Part shown: piece after piece, positions 8,162 through 17,010 of the stretch
Numbering within the stretch: position 1 is the stretch's first letter
How the letters are laid out: each line of letters starts with the position of its first letter
Origin: Hymenobacter properus
GTDB taxonomy: Bacteria > Bacteroidota > Bacteroidia > Cytophagales > Hymenobacteraceae
Assembly: GCF_015694735.1 (NCBI RefSeq)
Contig: NZ_JADQDP010000002.1
Coordinates: 248,001 to 312,000 of the forward strand
Direction of reading: 5' to 3'
DNA length: 64,000 bases
Notes under the pieces: model-generated
The model's input: only the letters and a program-made list of their open reading frames with translations
Databases searched by the model: none
What the model was told of the DNA's origin: nothing
Translations under genes and position numbers: made by a program

Positions 8162-9571
8162 ATGTTCACCTCCATTACCGACTACTTCATTCCCGCTGGC
8201 TTTACCGGTAGCCTCGACCTGCGGCGGCGGGTGCGCATCATCGTCAATACCGTGCTGCTCACCGGCCTGTTCTCAATCAACTTTATGTTGTTGTGCTGGT
8301 GGGGCGATTTGCTGCCGGGGCTGTACGTGCTGCTTTTTGGGGTGGTGAGCTTTGTGCTGTTGCTGTTTGGCTACCGCGCCGGGTGGTATTCGCACGTGGT
8401 GCTGGGCTATGCGTTTGTGTTTGTGGGCTACCTCACGGTGGCGGTGAACTCGGCCTACCAGGGCGGCTACTACGCGGCCACTACCTGGTGGCTGGGGCTA
8501 TGCAGCGTCATTGCCACCTTCCTGCTAGGACGCCGGGCAGGGTTGATTTATTTTGGCCTGGGCCTGGCCACGGTGCTGGCTTTTTGGGGAGCGGAACAGC
8601 TGCACTACCGGTTTCCGAACCAGGTGCCGGCTGCCAAGGCTCAGTTCTGGCACCTCGACATCCTGGTGGGGCTGATGCTGATTCTGCTGGTGGTAACGCT
8701 GGTTTTTGACAGCATCAACGCCCAGGCGCTTCAACTCGTGGAAGCCCAGAACGCCCAGCTCGAGCAGTCGCTGGCCAACCTGCACGCCGCCCAGGCCCAA
8801 CTGGTGCAGCGCGAGAAAATGGCCTTTTTGGGCGAACTCACGGCTGGTATCGCCCACGAGCTGCAAAACCCGCTCAACTTCATGAAGAACTTCGCCGAAG
8901 TCAGCACCGGCCTCGTCGACGACATCGACGGCCCAGCCGTGCCCCACGAACCTGGGGCTCGGCTCCAGGGCGAGATTCTGGCCGGTCTGAAGCAGAACCT
9001 GCGCGAAATCAGCCAGCACGGGCAGCGGGCCACGGCCATTATTAAAGGCATGCTCGAGCATTCGCGCACAGGCACCAGCCAGCGCGTACCCACCGACCTC
9101 AACGCCCTGGTGGAAGACAGCCTGCGCCTGGCCTACCAGGGCCTGCGCGCTAAAGACAAGACCTTTAGAGCCGAGCTCAACACCATACTCGCCCCGGCCC
9201 TGCCCCCGGTGGCCGTGGTGCCGCAGGACCTGAGCCGCGTACTCATCAACTTGCTCACAAATGCCCTTTACGCCGTACAGCAGCGCCAGCGCCAAGCCGA
9301 CTCATCTTACCGCCCCGAGGTGACGGTGCAAACCAGCGCCGGCCCAGGCGGCGTGGAAATCCGGGTGCGCGACAATGGCACGGGCATTCCCGACGAGGCC
9401 CGGGCCAAAATCTTCCAGCCCTTCTTCACCACCAAGCCCACGGGCGAGGGCACGGGGCTGGGCCTCTCGCTGAGCCACGACATCATCGCCCAGGGCCACG
9501 GTGGCACGCTGAGCGTCGAGTCTCAACCGGGGAATTTCACCGAGTTTCTGATTAGCTTGCCACTTAATTAG
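8162..9571 (+). CDS. multi-pass membrane sensor histidine kinase (tandem kinase 3)
   Basis: A 469-residue kinase. Residues 25-180 contain about six membrane helices, with a sequence unlike kinase 2. After a short coiled coil comes the core: REKMAFLGELTAGIAHELQ with His232, followed by DNGTGIP, QPFFTTK and GTGLGLSLSHD. The frame stays open upstream to a GTG at 8054, but those 36 residues look non-coding and the ATG at 8162 begins MFTSITDYFIP, so I use it. No receiver domain. The core matches kinases 1 and 4 more closely than kinase 2 (NPLNFMKNFAEVS against NPLNFVNNFAEVS), which suggests recent duplication or gene conversion within the cluster. Confidence 0.92.
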   Translation: MFTSITDYFIPAGFTGSLDLRRRVRIIVNTVLLTGLFSINFMLLCWWGDLLPGLYVLLFGVVSFVLLLFGYRAGWYSHVVLGYAFVFVGYLTVAVNSAYQGGYYAATTWWLGLCSVIATFLLGRRAGLIYFGLGLATVLAFWGAEQLHYRFPNQVPAAKAQFWHLDILVGLMLILLVVTLVFDSINAQALQLVEAQNAQLEQSLANLHAAQAQLVQREKMAFLGELTAGIAHELQNPLNFMKNFAEVSTGLVDDIDGPAVPHEPGARLQGEILAGLKQNLREISQHGQRATAIIKGMLEHSRTGTSQRVPTDLNALVEDSLRLAYQGLRAKDKTFRAELNTILAPALPPVAVVPQDLSRVLINLLTNALYAVQQRQRQADSSYRPEVTVQTSAGPGGVEIRVRDNGTGIPDEARAKIFQPFFTTKPTGEGTGLGLSLSHDIIAQGHGGTLSVESQPGNFTEFLISLPLN

Positions 9572-9685
9572 GTGCGCCTGTTTCAGAACCACTTAGCGGT
9601 TTGTTTGTCTATAGGTTTTCTGGCTGGTCATATTGCCAACGCTCTCTTTGCCAGCAGGCATTTGGGCTTGTTTCTGGCCGGAAAC

Positions 9686-9731
9686 CCCAACGCTAGTCAG
9701 CGGCCCGCGAAAGCAGCCGGCTGGCGTTGGG
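9686..9731. other. weak inverted repeat after kinase 3
   Basis: CCCAACGC (9686-9693) and GCGTTGGG (9724-9731) are complementary across a 30-nt spacer that itself contains GC-rich complementary bits. It sits about 115 nt after the stop of kinase 3 and upstream of kinase 4 and could be an RNA hairpin, but there is no T-run. Nothing else is recognised in 9572-9797. Confidence 0.3.
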
Positions 9732-9797
9732 CCAACCGGCTAGGCCTTCTCAGAATAGGAATCTGCTTTTTCTCCATCCGCGTTTAACCGTCGATTC

Positions 9798-11810
9798 TTG
9801 CGCCAAATCGTTACGCTCTTTTCCGTGTTACTGCCTAAGTCCGGCTGGCGGCGGCTGGCGCTGATGGGCTGGTTGCTGCTCCTGCTCCCGGCTTCGGGGC
9901 GCGCGCTGCCGGCACCCGCGCCGAAGCCCCCACAAAGCCGGGCCGTGGACAGCCTGCGCCACCTGCTCTCGCTGCCCCAAACCAACTACGACCAGGTGCT
10001 GCTGCTCTGCCAGCTCAGCGACCAGCTCTGGACGCAGCGCACCGACTCGGCCGCCGTGTACGCCTACAAGGCCCTGAACCTGGCCCGCCGCATTGGCTAC
10101 CGCCACGGCGAAGGCGAGGCCCTGAACCGCCTGGGCGCCGCCCTGCGCGAAAGCAACCTGGCCCGCGCGCTGGAAGTGTTTCAGAAGTCGCTGCGCATTG
10201 CCGAAGCCACCCACGACCGCGCCCTGGCCGCCCAGAACCTGCGCAGCATCGGCATCATCTACGTGTACCTGCGCGACCAGCGCCAGGGGCTGGCCTACTA
10301 TTTCCGGGCCTTGCGCCTGGGCGAGGAGCTGCGCGACGACCGCCGCGTGGTGATTGAGCTGAGTAACATCGGGCTGGCCTACGACCTGTTCAACCAACTC
10401 GACTCGGCCCGTATTTTCCAGGAAAGGGCTTACACCCTGGCCCGGCGCCTGCACACGCCTACCAACTACATCCTCTACGGCTTGGGCAACGTGGCCCGCA
10501 AGCAAGGCCGCACGGCACAGGCCAAAGCCTTTTACCGGGCCAGCATCGCCGAGTCGAAGCAGGTGCAACACCTGCGCAGCCTCAATTTTGCCTACGTGGG
10601 CCTGGCCACGCTCTACCAGCAGCAGGGCCAGGCCGATTCCAGCATCTACTACGCCCGCCTGGGCTGCCAGGCCGCCCAAACCAACGGCTTCCTGCGCGGT
10701 GTGCTCAACGCGAGCAACTTGCTCACGCAGGACTTTAAGGCCCGCCGCAACGCCGACAGCGCCCTCAAGTACCAGAGTTTGAAAATCCTGATGCAGGACA
10801 CGCTCTTTGGCCAGGAAAAAGTGATGCGCCTGCAAGCCCTCAACTACCGCGAGCAGCAGCGCATGCAGGAGGCCGCCGCGGCCCAGGCCGCGCTCAAGGC
10901 CCGCTACCGCACCTACGCCCTGGTGGCGGGGGTGGTGGCGCTGCTGGCCCTGGCCTTGCTGCTAGGCCGCCACGCCCGCCAGCAGCAGCGGGCCCGCGAA
11001 GCCCTGGAGCAGTCGTTGGCCGAGCTGAAAACGGCCCAAGACCAATTGGTGCAGCGCGAGAAGATGGCCTTTTTGGGCGAGCTGACGGCCGGCATTGCCC
11101 ACGAGCTGCAAAATCCGCTCAACTTCATGAAAAACTTCGCCGAAGTCAGCTCCGGTTTGGTCGACGATATCAAAGGCGAGGGCCCGGCCCGCTCCACGGG
11201 GCTAGAGCAAGAAATATTGAGCGGGCTGAAGCAAAACCTGCAGCAAATCAGCCAGCACGGGCAGCGGGCCACGTCCATCATCAAGGGCATGCTCGAGCAC
11301 TCGCGCGCGGGCACCAGCCAGCGCATGCCCACCGACCTCAACGCGTTGGTCGACGACAGCCTGCGCCTGGCTTACCAGGGCCTGCGCACCAAAGACAAGG
11401 ACTTCAGCGCCGAGCTTAGCACGCATTTCGACGCCGCATTGCCCGCGGTAACCGTGGTGGCCCAGGACCTGGGGCGCGTGCTCATCAACCTGTTCACCAA
11501 TGCCTTTCATGCCGTGCAGCAGCGCCAGCGGCAAGGCGCCGACTCGGACTACCAGCCGCAAGTGAGCGTGAGCACCAAGCGGGTGGGCAATGACGTGGAA
11601 ATTCGGGTGCGCGACAACGGTGTGGGCATTCCCGACGGCATCAGGGCCAAAATATTCCAGCCCTTTTTCACCACCAAAGCCGTGGGCGAGGGCACCGGTC
11701 TGGGCCTCTCGCTGAGCCACGACATCGTGACCACCGGCCACGGCGGCACCCTCACCGTGGAAAGCCAGGAAGGCCAGGGCACCGAGTTTGTGGTGCGGCT
11801 GCCGGCCTAG
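9798..11810 (+). CDS. TPR sensor histidine kinase (tandem kinase 4)
   Basis: A kinase of about 670 residues. Predicted order: signal peptide ending near ASGRA, helical TPR-like repeats (about 50-350), coiled coil, one membrane helix (about 372-390), second coiled coil, kinase core with His435 in AGIAHELQNPLNF, ATPase motifs DNGVGIP, QPFFTTK and GTGLGLSLSHD. The start is uncertain: TTG 9798 is used; GTG 9825 would give a good basic n-region (LLPKSGWRRLALMGW); ATG 9864 would leave a signal peptide without basic residues. The overall plan resembles kinase 1, but the TPR region differs in sequence. It directly precedes the stand-alone receiver gene, its likeliest partner. Confidence 0.9.
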   Translation: MRQIVTLFSVLLPKSGWRRLALMGWLLLLLPASGRALPAPAPKPPQSRAVDSLRHLLSLPQTNYDQVLLLCQLSDQLWTQRTDSAAVYAYKALNLARRIGYRHGEGEALNRLGAALRESNLARALEVFQKSLRIAEATHDRALAAQNLRSIGIIYVYLRDQRQGLAYYFRALRLGEELRDDRRVVIELSNIGLAYDLFNQLDSARIFQERAYTLARRLHTPTNYILYGLGNVARKQGRTAQAKAFYRASIAESKQVQHLRSLNFAYVGLATLYQQQGQADSSIYYARLGCQAAQTNGFLRGVLNASNLLTQDFKARRNADSALKYQSLKILMQDTLFGQEKVMRLQALNYREQQRMQEAAAAQAALKARYRTYALVAGVVALLALALLLGRHARQQQRAREALEQSLAELKTAQDQLVQREKMAFLGELTAGIAHELQNPLNFMKNFAEVSSGLVDDIKGEGPARSTGLEQEILSGLKQNLQQISQHGQRATSIIKGMLEHSRAGTSQRMPTDLNALVDDSLRLAYQGLRTKDKDFSAELSTHFDAALPAVTVVAQDLGRVLINLFTNAFHAVQQRQRQGADSDYQPQVSVSTKRVGNDVEIRVRDNGVGIPDGIRAKIFQPFFTTKAVGEGTGLGLSLSHDIVTTGHGGTLTVESQEGQGTEFVVRLPA

Positions 11811-11890
11811 CCGCTGCTGTTCCGCCGCAGGGAATACGGTTAGAGCAATTCCCCCAATTCATCCTGCATTAGAAAGGCAACGGGCGGCTT

Positions 11891-11898
11891 TACCTTTG
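11891..11898 (+). promoter_or_regulatory. Bacteroidota -7 box before receiver gene
   Basis: TACCTTTG matches the Bacteroidota sigma-ABfr -7 consensus TAnnTTTG and lies 30 nt before the ATG at 11929. No convincing TTG -33 box is seen about 19 nt upstream. It suggests that the receiver gene can be transcribed independently of kinase 4. Confidence 0.5.
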
Positions 11899-11928
11899 AA
11901 GCAACCAAATTCAATAAGGAATCTACCC

Positions 11929-12309
11929 ATGCAAATCCTGGTGGTTGACGATGAAACCGATGTGCGCGACTTGTTCCAGCAGCGCTTCCGGCGCGAAATC
12001 CGGAGCGGCGAGTGGAGCTTCAGCTTCGCGTTTTCGGGCGAGGAGGCGCTGGATTTTCTGCGCCAGCACCATTCCGAGGTGCTCATCATCCTCTCCGACA
12101 TCAACATGCCCGGCATGAGCGGACTCGACCTGCTGGGCCACGTGAAGGAGGAGTTCGAGATGCCGCCCACCACCATGATGATGATTACGGCCTACGGCGA
12201 CGACGACAGCCACCGGAAGGCGTTGGCCTTAGGCGCCCACGATTTTTTGAGCAAGCCGGTGGATTTTGCCGTGCTCAAGGAAAAGCTGGCGCATTTGCGG
12301 CCGGCTTAA
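11929..12309 (+). CDS. stand-alone response-regulator receiver
   Basis: A 126-residue CheY-like receiver and nothing else. Phosphoacceptor Asp57 lies in LSDINMPGMSG, the acidic pair in LVVDDET (Asp7, Asp8), and Lys109 in LSKPVDF. I start at the ATG before QILVVDDE; upstream in-frame codons run into intergenic sequence. The usual six-residue loops are longer here (RREIRSGEWSFSF), a feature shared with the next gene, so the two are paralogues. Without an output domain it should act by protein-protein contact or as a phosphate shuttle. It is encoded right after four orphan histidine kinases, which suggests but does not prove that they feed it. Confidence 0.93.
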   Translation: MQILVVDDETDVRDLFQQRFRREIRSGEWSFSFAFSGEEALDFLRQHHSEVLIILSDINMPGMSGLDLLGHVKEEFEMPPTTMMMITAYGDDDSHRKALALGAHDFLSKPVDFAVLKEKLAHLRPA

Positions 12310-12329
12310 CGGAGACAGCCCGGCAGCAG

Positions 12330-12432
12330 GTCATGCCGAGCGCAGCGAAGCATCTCGCTTGTGGCAGTAATTTTAATCCCGTGGTTTACTATTGCACTTG
12401 CACGCGAGATGCTTCGCTGCGCTCGGCATGAC
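12330..12432. repeat. family A foldback element, copy 3
   Basis: Between the two receiver genes. Arms GTCATGCCGAGCGCAGCGAA... and its complement, extending to CTCGC/GCGAG, about 29 bp with a loop of about 45 nt. Both arms carry the CCG/CGG variant (GCCGAG on the left, CTCGGC on the right) where other copies have CTG/CAG, i.e. a paired change. Confidence 0.92.
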
Positions 12433-12473
12433 CGTTCCCAACGCGTGGCCACTGCTCCATTATAATCAGTTGT

Positions 12474-13520
12474 ATGAAAACTAAAATTCTGGTGGTCGAC
12501 GACGAAACCGACCTGGAGCTGCTGATTAAACAGAAATTCAGACGCAAGATTCGGGAGCAGGCCTACGAGTTTGTGTTCGCCACCAACGGCGAAGAAGCCT
12601 TGGCGCGCATCGACGAGCACCCCGATACCGACATCATCCTCTCCGACATCAACATGCCGGTGATGGACGGGCTGACCCTGCTCACGCGCACCCACTCCGA
12701 GCACCCGGCCATGAAAACGGTCATCGTGTCGGCCTACGGCGACCTGGGCAACCTGCGCACCGCCATGAACCGCGGCGCCTTCGACTTCGTGGTGAAGCCC
12801 GTGGACTTCGCTGACCTGGAGGTGACCATCGAAAAAACCGCCGACCAGGTGCGCCAACTGCGCGAAACCCTGCGCGCCATCCAGGAAAACAACATCCTGA
12901 AGATGTACGTGGATGAAACGGTGCTCAACTTCATGACCCGGCCCGACTTCGAGAACCGCCTGCTGGCTTCCGAAACCGTGGAAGCCACCGTGGTTTTCCT
13001 CGACATCTGCGGCTTCACGGCCTTGGCCGAAAAGCTAAACCCCACCGACGTGGTGAGTTTGCTCAATACTTACTTCGACCTGATTGTGAAGGAGGTAATC
13101 GCGCAGGGCGGCCACGTCGATAAGTTCATGGGCGATGCCGTGATGGGCGTGTTCCGCGGCGAGCACCACCTCGACCGCGCCATTGATGCCGCCCTCTCGG
13201 CCCGCGCCGCGCTGAAGAACAGCGAAACGCCGCTACCCCAAGGCTTCGACTACCGCCCCGAAGTGAGCATCGGCGTGAACACCGGCGAAGTGGTCTCGGG
13301 CAACATCGGCTCGGCCTCGCTCAAGCGCCTGGACTACACCGTCATCGGCGACGTGGTGAACATGTCACAACGCCTGCAGTCGGCCGCCAAAGCCGGCCAG
13401 ATTATCATCAGCGAAGCCGTATATGAGCGGGTGAAAGAGTCGTTTCACTGCCAGTTTGTGGGCGAAGTGACGCTCAAGAACAAGGCGCTGCCGGTGAAGA
13501 TTTACGAAGTGGTGGAATAG
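12474..13520 (+). CDS. receiver-class III adenylate cyclase fusion
   Basis: A 348-residue response regulator whose output is a class III nucleotide cyclase, so phosphorylation should control cAMP synthesis. Residues 1-120 are the receiver (Asp58 in LSDINMPVMDG, Lys108 in VVKPVDF). Residues 120-165 are a helical linker of the kind that couples dimerisation to cyclase activity. Residues 168-348 are the catalytic domain: metal-binding Asp177 (VVFLDICGFT) and Asp221 (DKFMGDAVMGVF), adenine-selecting Lys217 and Asp288 (LDYTVIGD), transition-state Asn296 and Arg300 (VNMSQRL). All six canonical residues are present, so it should be active on ATP. It faces a transporter with a cyclic-nucleotide-binding domain across an 87-nt foldback element. 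Confidence 0.95.
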   Translation: MKTKILVVDDETDLELLIKQKFRRKIREQAYEFVFATNGEEALARIDEHPDTDIILSDINMPVMDGLTLLTRTHSEHPAMKTVIVSAYGDLGNLRTAMNRGAFDFVVKPVDFADLEVTIEKTADQVRQLRETLRAIQENNILKMYVDETVLNFMTRPDFENRLLASETVEATVVFLDICGFTALAEKLNPTDVVSLLNTYFDLIVKEVIAQGGHVDKFMGDAVMGVFRGEHHLDRAIDAALSARAALKNSETPLPQGFDYRPEVSIGVNTGEVVSGNIGSASLKRLDYTVIGDVVNMSQRLQSAAKAGQIIISEAVYERVKESFHCQFVGEVTLKNKALPVKIYEVVE

Positions 13521-13530
13521 CCATCTTACC

Positions 13531-13617
13531 TGTCATGCTGAGCGCAGCGAAGGACCTTATCACGCAACAATGACTTGTTCAGCCGTGATAAGGTCCTTCG
13601 CTGCGCTCAGCATGACA
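13531..13617. repeat. family A foldback element, copy 4
   Basis: Perfect 34-bp stem (left arm 13531-13564, right arm 13584-13617), loop 19 nt. It shares the foot TGTCATGCTGAGCGCAGCGA with other copies but has a different upper stem (AGGACCTTATCACG). It lies between the stop codons of two convergent genes (10 and 11 nt away), an ideal place for a bidirectional terminator, though there is no U-tract. Confidence 0.94.
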
Positions 13618-13628
13618 CTAGGGGTGGC

Positions 13629-16600
13629 TTACCCTGCCAGCTCCCGCATCTTCTCGTTCTGGGTGCGAATGCGCTGGCAGAGCATGCGCAGGATGTTGCG
13701 CAACACCTCGGCGCGCTCTTCCATCACGTCGTAGAAGTCCTCCTGGTCGATGCGGAAAGCCAGCACCTGGCTCAGCGCCGCGGCCGAGGCGGAGCGGGGC
13801 TCGGCATCGAGCAGGGCCAGCTCGCCGAAGAAGTCGCCGGGGCCGAAGGTGGCCAGCTGCTGCTCGCCGTTGAAGATGCCTACCTGCCCGTCGTGCAGGA
13901 TGAAGAGCGAGGTGCCGATGTCGCCCTTGGCAAAGATTTCCTCGCCTTCGTGGAACGTTACCTCTTTCATGATAGGCACAATGCTGCTGAGCACGTTTTC
14001 GGGCGTGGAGGCAAATAGGGCGGTGCTTTTGAGCACCACCACGCGCTCCAGGGCAGAGACGCGGGTTTCGGATGTGGCAGCGTGGCTCATGGAAATGGGC
14101 GAAATGGATAGCGGCCGGCCGGTAAGGGCTTCCAGCGCGCGGCCGGCTAGCAGGGCGCTTTCTTGCAGCAGCGCCAGGGGCGAGTGAAGGTAGGGCCGGA
14201 GCAGCGCCTCGGCGTCGGGTTCGGTGGGTTGCCAGTGGCGCAAGGCCACGCTCAGCGTCCAGGTGGTGAAGGCGGCCGGGCCGCGGCGTAGCAGCAGCGT
14301 CGGCAATGGCTCTTCGGCCACGGCCAGCGCGGGTGCCACTGGCGGCGCTATGGCACTGCCCGCGGCAGCTGCGGGGCCAGCCGGGGCCGGGTGGTGAATG
14401 GCTACACCGGCGCTGGTGAGCGTGGCAAAAATGCGGGCCTTTTCGGCCAGCGGGGTGTCGTCAAGCAGGGTTTGCAGCCCCTGATAAATAGTGCGCGGAA
14501 TCAAGTTGTCGAGAATTTCGAGGGCGTTGGCCTGGCGCTCGCGGGCGGCGTGGGCTACGTTGCGCTGGGCCGTGGCCACCGACTCCGCATCGTACAGTTG
14601 GGCCAGCAGGCCGAACACCCGCTGGTGCAATAGCTCAAACTCGTACTGCACGGGGGCCTGCAGGGCCGGGCGCGGGTCGGCCACCAAGCCGCGCAGCAAT
14701 TGGGCGGCCAAGCCAAATTCTTCGCGCAGCAGGCGTTCAAACAGCGGCGTTTCGGCAGGTTCGGCCGGGAAGCGGCGCAGGGCCCGCAGCGCTACCAAGC
14801 GGGAAAACAGGTTGGGCCGCTGGGCCAACTCGACCAGGGCGGCGCGGCTGGCGGGCGCGTCCAGGCGCTCGAGCACGGTGGTGAGGCGGTGGGTAATGGC
14901 ATTGCCGGGCTCGTGTGCAAGGGCTTCGCGCACCAGCGGCACCACGGCGGGGCCTAGGGCCACAAGGCTGTCGGCGGCAGGCTGCCAGCGCTGCTTGTCG
15001 CCCAGGGCATGCAGCAGGTAGGGCGCCAGAGCGGTATGCCCCACGGTGCCAATGGCGGCCAGCGCCGCCTGAGCTTCGGCCGCATCGGTACTGCCGAGGC
15101 TGCGCTCCACTAGCTCAATCTGCACATCGAGCGGAAAAAAAGCCAGCAGCGCCAGGGCGGCGCGGTGGGTGGCCGGGGTGGCGGCTAACTCGCCAAGGTT
15201 AGCTTGGGCGGCGGCGTGCTGGGGGGTGGTTTCGAGGCTGCCGCGCAGGGCCCCCTGGCGCACGGCCAGGTCGGTGCTTTCTAATAGAGCCGTCAGTGTG
15301 GAAACCTCAGGCGCAGCGGCGGCAAACTCGCGGGCGGCAGCTTCGCGCACAGCAGGGGCGGGGTCATGGTGGGCGAGCTGCTGCAGGGTGTCGAGGGGTA
15401 GGGGGCGCACTTCGGGGGTGGCCAGCAGGGCCAGGCGCACCCGCTCGTCGGGGTGCTGGAGCAGGGCAGGGGCGTGAAGGGCCAGAGCTTGGGGCTCGCG
15501 CTGGTGCAGCCAGCTCATGGCATTCAGTACTTCGAGCGGGTGGGCGCTTTGCAAGTGGCCAAGCACCACCTGGCGCGCGGCGTCGGGCAGGGCCAGGTCG
15601 GCGGTTTCGGCGAAGCGGCGGCCCAGGCCTTCCTTCAACTCGGCCAGGTAGCTGCGGTAGGTACGGGCCAGCAACAACAGCGCCAGCAGCAGCAAGGCAC
15701 CCATCCAAATGAAAGGCGCTACCCCGCTGAGCCAGCCAGTGTAGCGGAACATGAAAAACAGTAGCCCCGTGAGGCCCATGCCTAGCGGCTCATAAAAGCC
15801 CTTGGCCAGCGTGTGCGCGGCCAGGCGCTGCTGCGGCGCCAGCGGCTGAAACAGCACTAGAAACACCGGGTCGAACACGGTGCGGCGCAGCACTTCCAGT
15901 AGCAAATACAGGCCGCAGAAAAAGGCCAGCTGGCCGGTTTGGGAGTAAGCGCCTGTGGCTTGCAAGCCCCCGAAAATGGCCAGCGCTGCCAGCGCCACCA
16001 CCGGCAGTAGCCGCAGCGACCATTGCACGCCGTATCGCTCCAGGGCCTGCCGGCTCACCAGCAGCTTGAAAAACATGGCCGCGAGGTAAGTGCCGCCCAG
16101 CACCCAGCCCACCGAGCGCATCACGTCTTCCGACGCGTGAAACTTATGCTTCACATTGAGGAAAAACATGTACTCGACGCCCGTAAGCACGGCCCCGATG
16201 GCCAGCAAACTCATGCACATGGCCAGCACCAGCTCGCTGCCGCCAAACAGCTGCCGGGCCAGCTGGCCCGGCGCCCGCTGGGGCCGCCGCACCGGCCGGG
16301 CAGCGGCCTCCACCACGTGCGAGCCGAGCGTGGCGCGCAAGGCAAACAACGCCGCCAGATACGCCGCAAACGACACACCTAGCAGCACTGGCAGCTGGGC
16401 ATCGCCGTGGATGAGGGCGGCCAGCAAGGCGCCCAGGGCCTTGGCCGGCATATCGCCCGAGCTGATGACGCTGAACAGGCGCTTGCTCTGGCGCACATCA
16501 AACACCACCGCCGACACGCCCCAGAATTCCAGGTTGGTGAGCAGATAAATAACCCGATAGCCGGCCATTATGGCCACCGCAGCCGCCACCGAGTGGCCGA

Positions 16601-16916
16601 ATACCACCAGCGCGCCCACTGCGCCCACTAGTGCGACCACGGCCAGCAGCACGCGCACGGCCAGCTTTTTCAGCAGCAGGTGGTGCTCGAAGTAGGTGTA
16701 GATTTTGCCCACGGCCATCATGGCGGCGGCGCCGGCCAGGTAGCCGAGGGGCAGGCTGAGCTCGGGCTCGTGCTCCAGCAGCAGCACGTTAGCCGCCACG
16801 TACACCAGCACCGAACCGATGCCGAGCAGGAAGTTGTGCAGCAAAAACAGCCCCACGGTGCGGGTTTCGCTGGCTTTGATGCCGAACAGGCGTTGAAGGG
16901 AGGTGGCCGAGAGCAT
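13629..16916 (-). CDS. NTT/MFS-like transporter with HEAT repeats and cyclic-nucleotide-binding domain
   Basis: A 1095-residue three-part protein. Residues 1-430: about twelve membrane helices resembling ATP/ADP-type nucleotide transporters (NTT) or a divergent MFS fold; I see no diagnostic substrate motif. Residues about 440-930: Ala/Leu-rich helical repeats of HEAT type, interrupted by a Pro/Ala linker. Residues about 960-1090: a cNMP-binding domain whose phosphate-binding cassette reads FFGELALLDAEPRSAS, with the Glu and Arg that contact cyclic nucleotide. I start at the ATG before LSATSLQRLFG; 27 further upstream codons lack an ATG and look non-coding. The neighbouring convergent gene makes cAMP, so regulation of transport or of a scaffold by cAMP is a reasonable inference. 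Confidence 0.85.
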   Translation of the reverse strand: MLSATSLQRLFGIKASETRTVGLFLLHNFLLGIGSVLVYVAANVLLLEHEPELSLPLGYLAGAAAMMAVGKIYTYFEHHLLLKKLAVRVLLAVVALVGAVGALVVFGHSVAAAVAIMAGYRVIYLLTNLEFWGVSAVVFDVRQSKRLFSVISSGDMPAKALGALLAALIHGDAQLPVLLGVSFAAYLAALFALRATLGSHVVEAAARPVRRPQRAPGQLARQLFGGSELVLAMCMSLLAIGAVLTGVEYMFFLNVKHKFHASEDVMRSVGWVLGGTYLAAMFFKLLVSRQALERYGVQWSLRLLPVVALAALAIFGGLQATGAYSQTGQLAFFCGLYLLLEVLRRTVFDPVFLVLFQPLAPQQRLAAHTLAKGFYEPLGMGLTGLLFFMFRYTGWLSGVAPFIWMGALLLLALLLLARTYRSYLAELKEGLGRRFAETADLALPDAARQVVLGHLQSAHPLEVLNAMSWLHQREPQALALHAPALLQHPDERVRLALLATPEVRPLPLDTLQQLAHHDPAPAVREAAAREFAAAAPEVSTLTALLESTDLAVRQGALRGSLETTPQHAAAQANLGELAATPATHRAALALLAFFPLDVQIELVERSLGSTDAAEAQAALAAIGTVGHTALAPYLLHALGDKQRWQPAADSLVALGPAVVPLVREALAHEPGNAITHRLTTVLERLDAPASRAALVELAQRPNLFSRLVALRALRRFPAEPAETPLFERLLREEFGLAAQLLRGLVADPRPALQAPVQYEFELLHQRVFGLLAQLYDAESVATAQRNVAHAARERQANALEILDNLIPRTIYQGLQTLLDDTPLAEKARIFATLTSAGVAIHHPAPAGPAAAAGSAIAPPVAPALAVAEEPLPTLLLRRGPAAFTTWTLSVALRHWQPTEPDAEALLRPYLHSPLALLQESALLAGRALEALTGRPLSISPISMSHAATSETRVSALERVVVLKSTALFASTPENVLSSIVPIMKEVTFHEGEEIFAKGDIGTSLFILHDGQVGIFNGEQQLATFGPGDFFGELALLDAEPRSASAAALSQVLAFRIDQEDFYDVMEERAEVLRNILRMLCQRIRTQNEKMRELAG

Positions 16917-17010
16917 GCAGAAAGAACGGCCGGCACCACCGGGCACAGCCGTTGCCAAAGATACGGGCGCAAAAAGCCGCGCCGCACAACGGCCCACGCG
17001 GCCCGCTCCT

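Noticed and set aside
9828..10835. 335-codon minus-strand frame inside kinase 4
   Set aside because: Antisense of the TPR region; the sense strand has clear TPR, membrane and kinase signatures.
12330..13617. Family A repeats as insertion-sequence ends
   Set aside because: No transposase-like frame lies between any two neighbouring copies, and each copy contains both arms itself.
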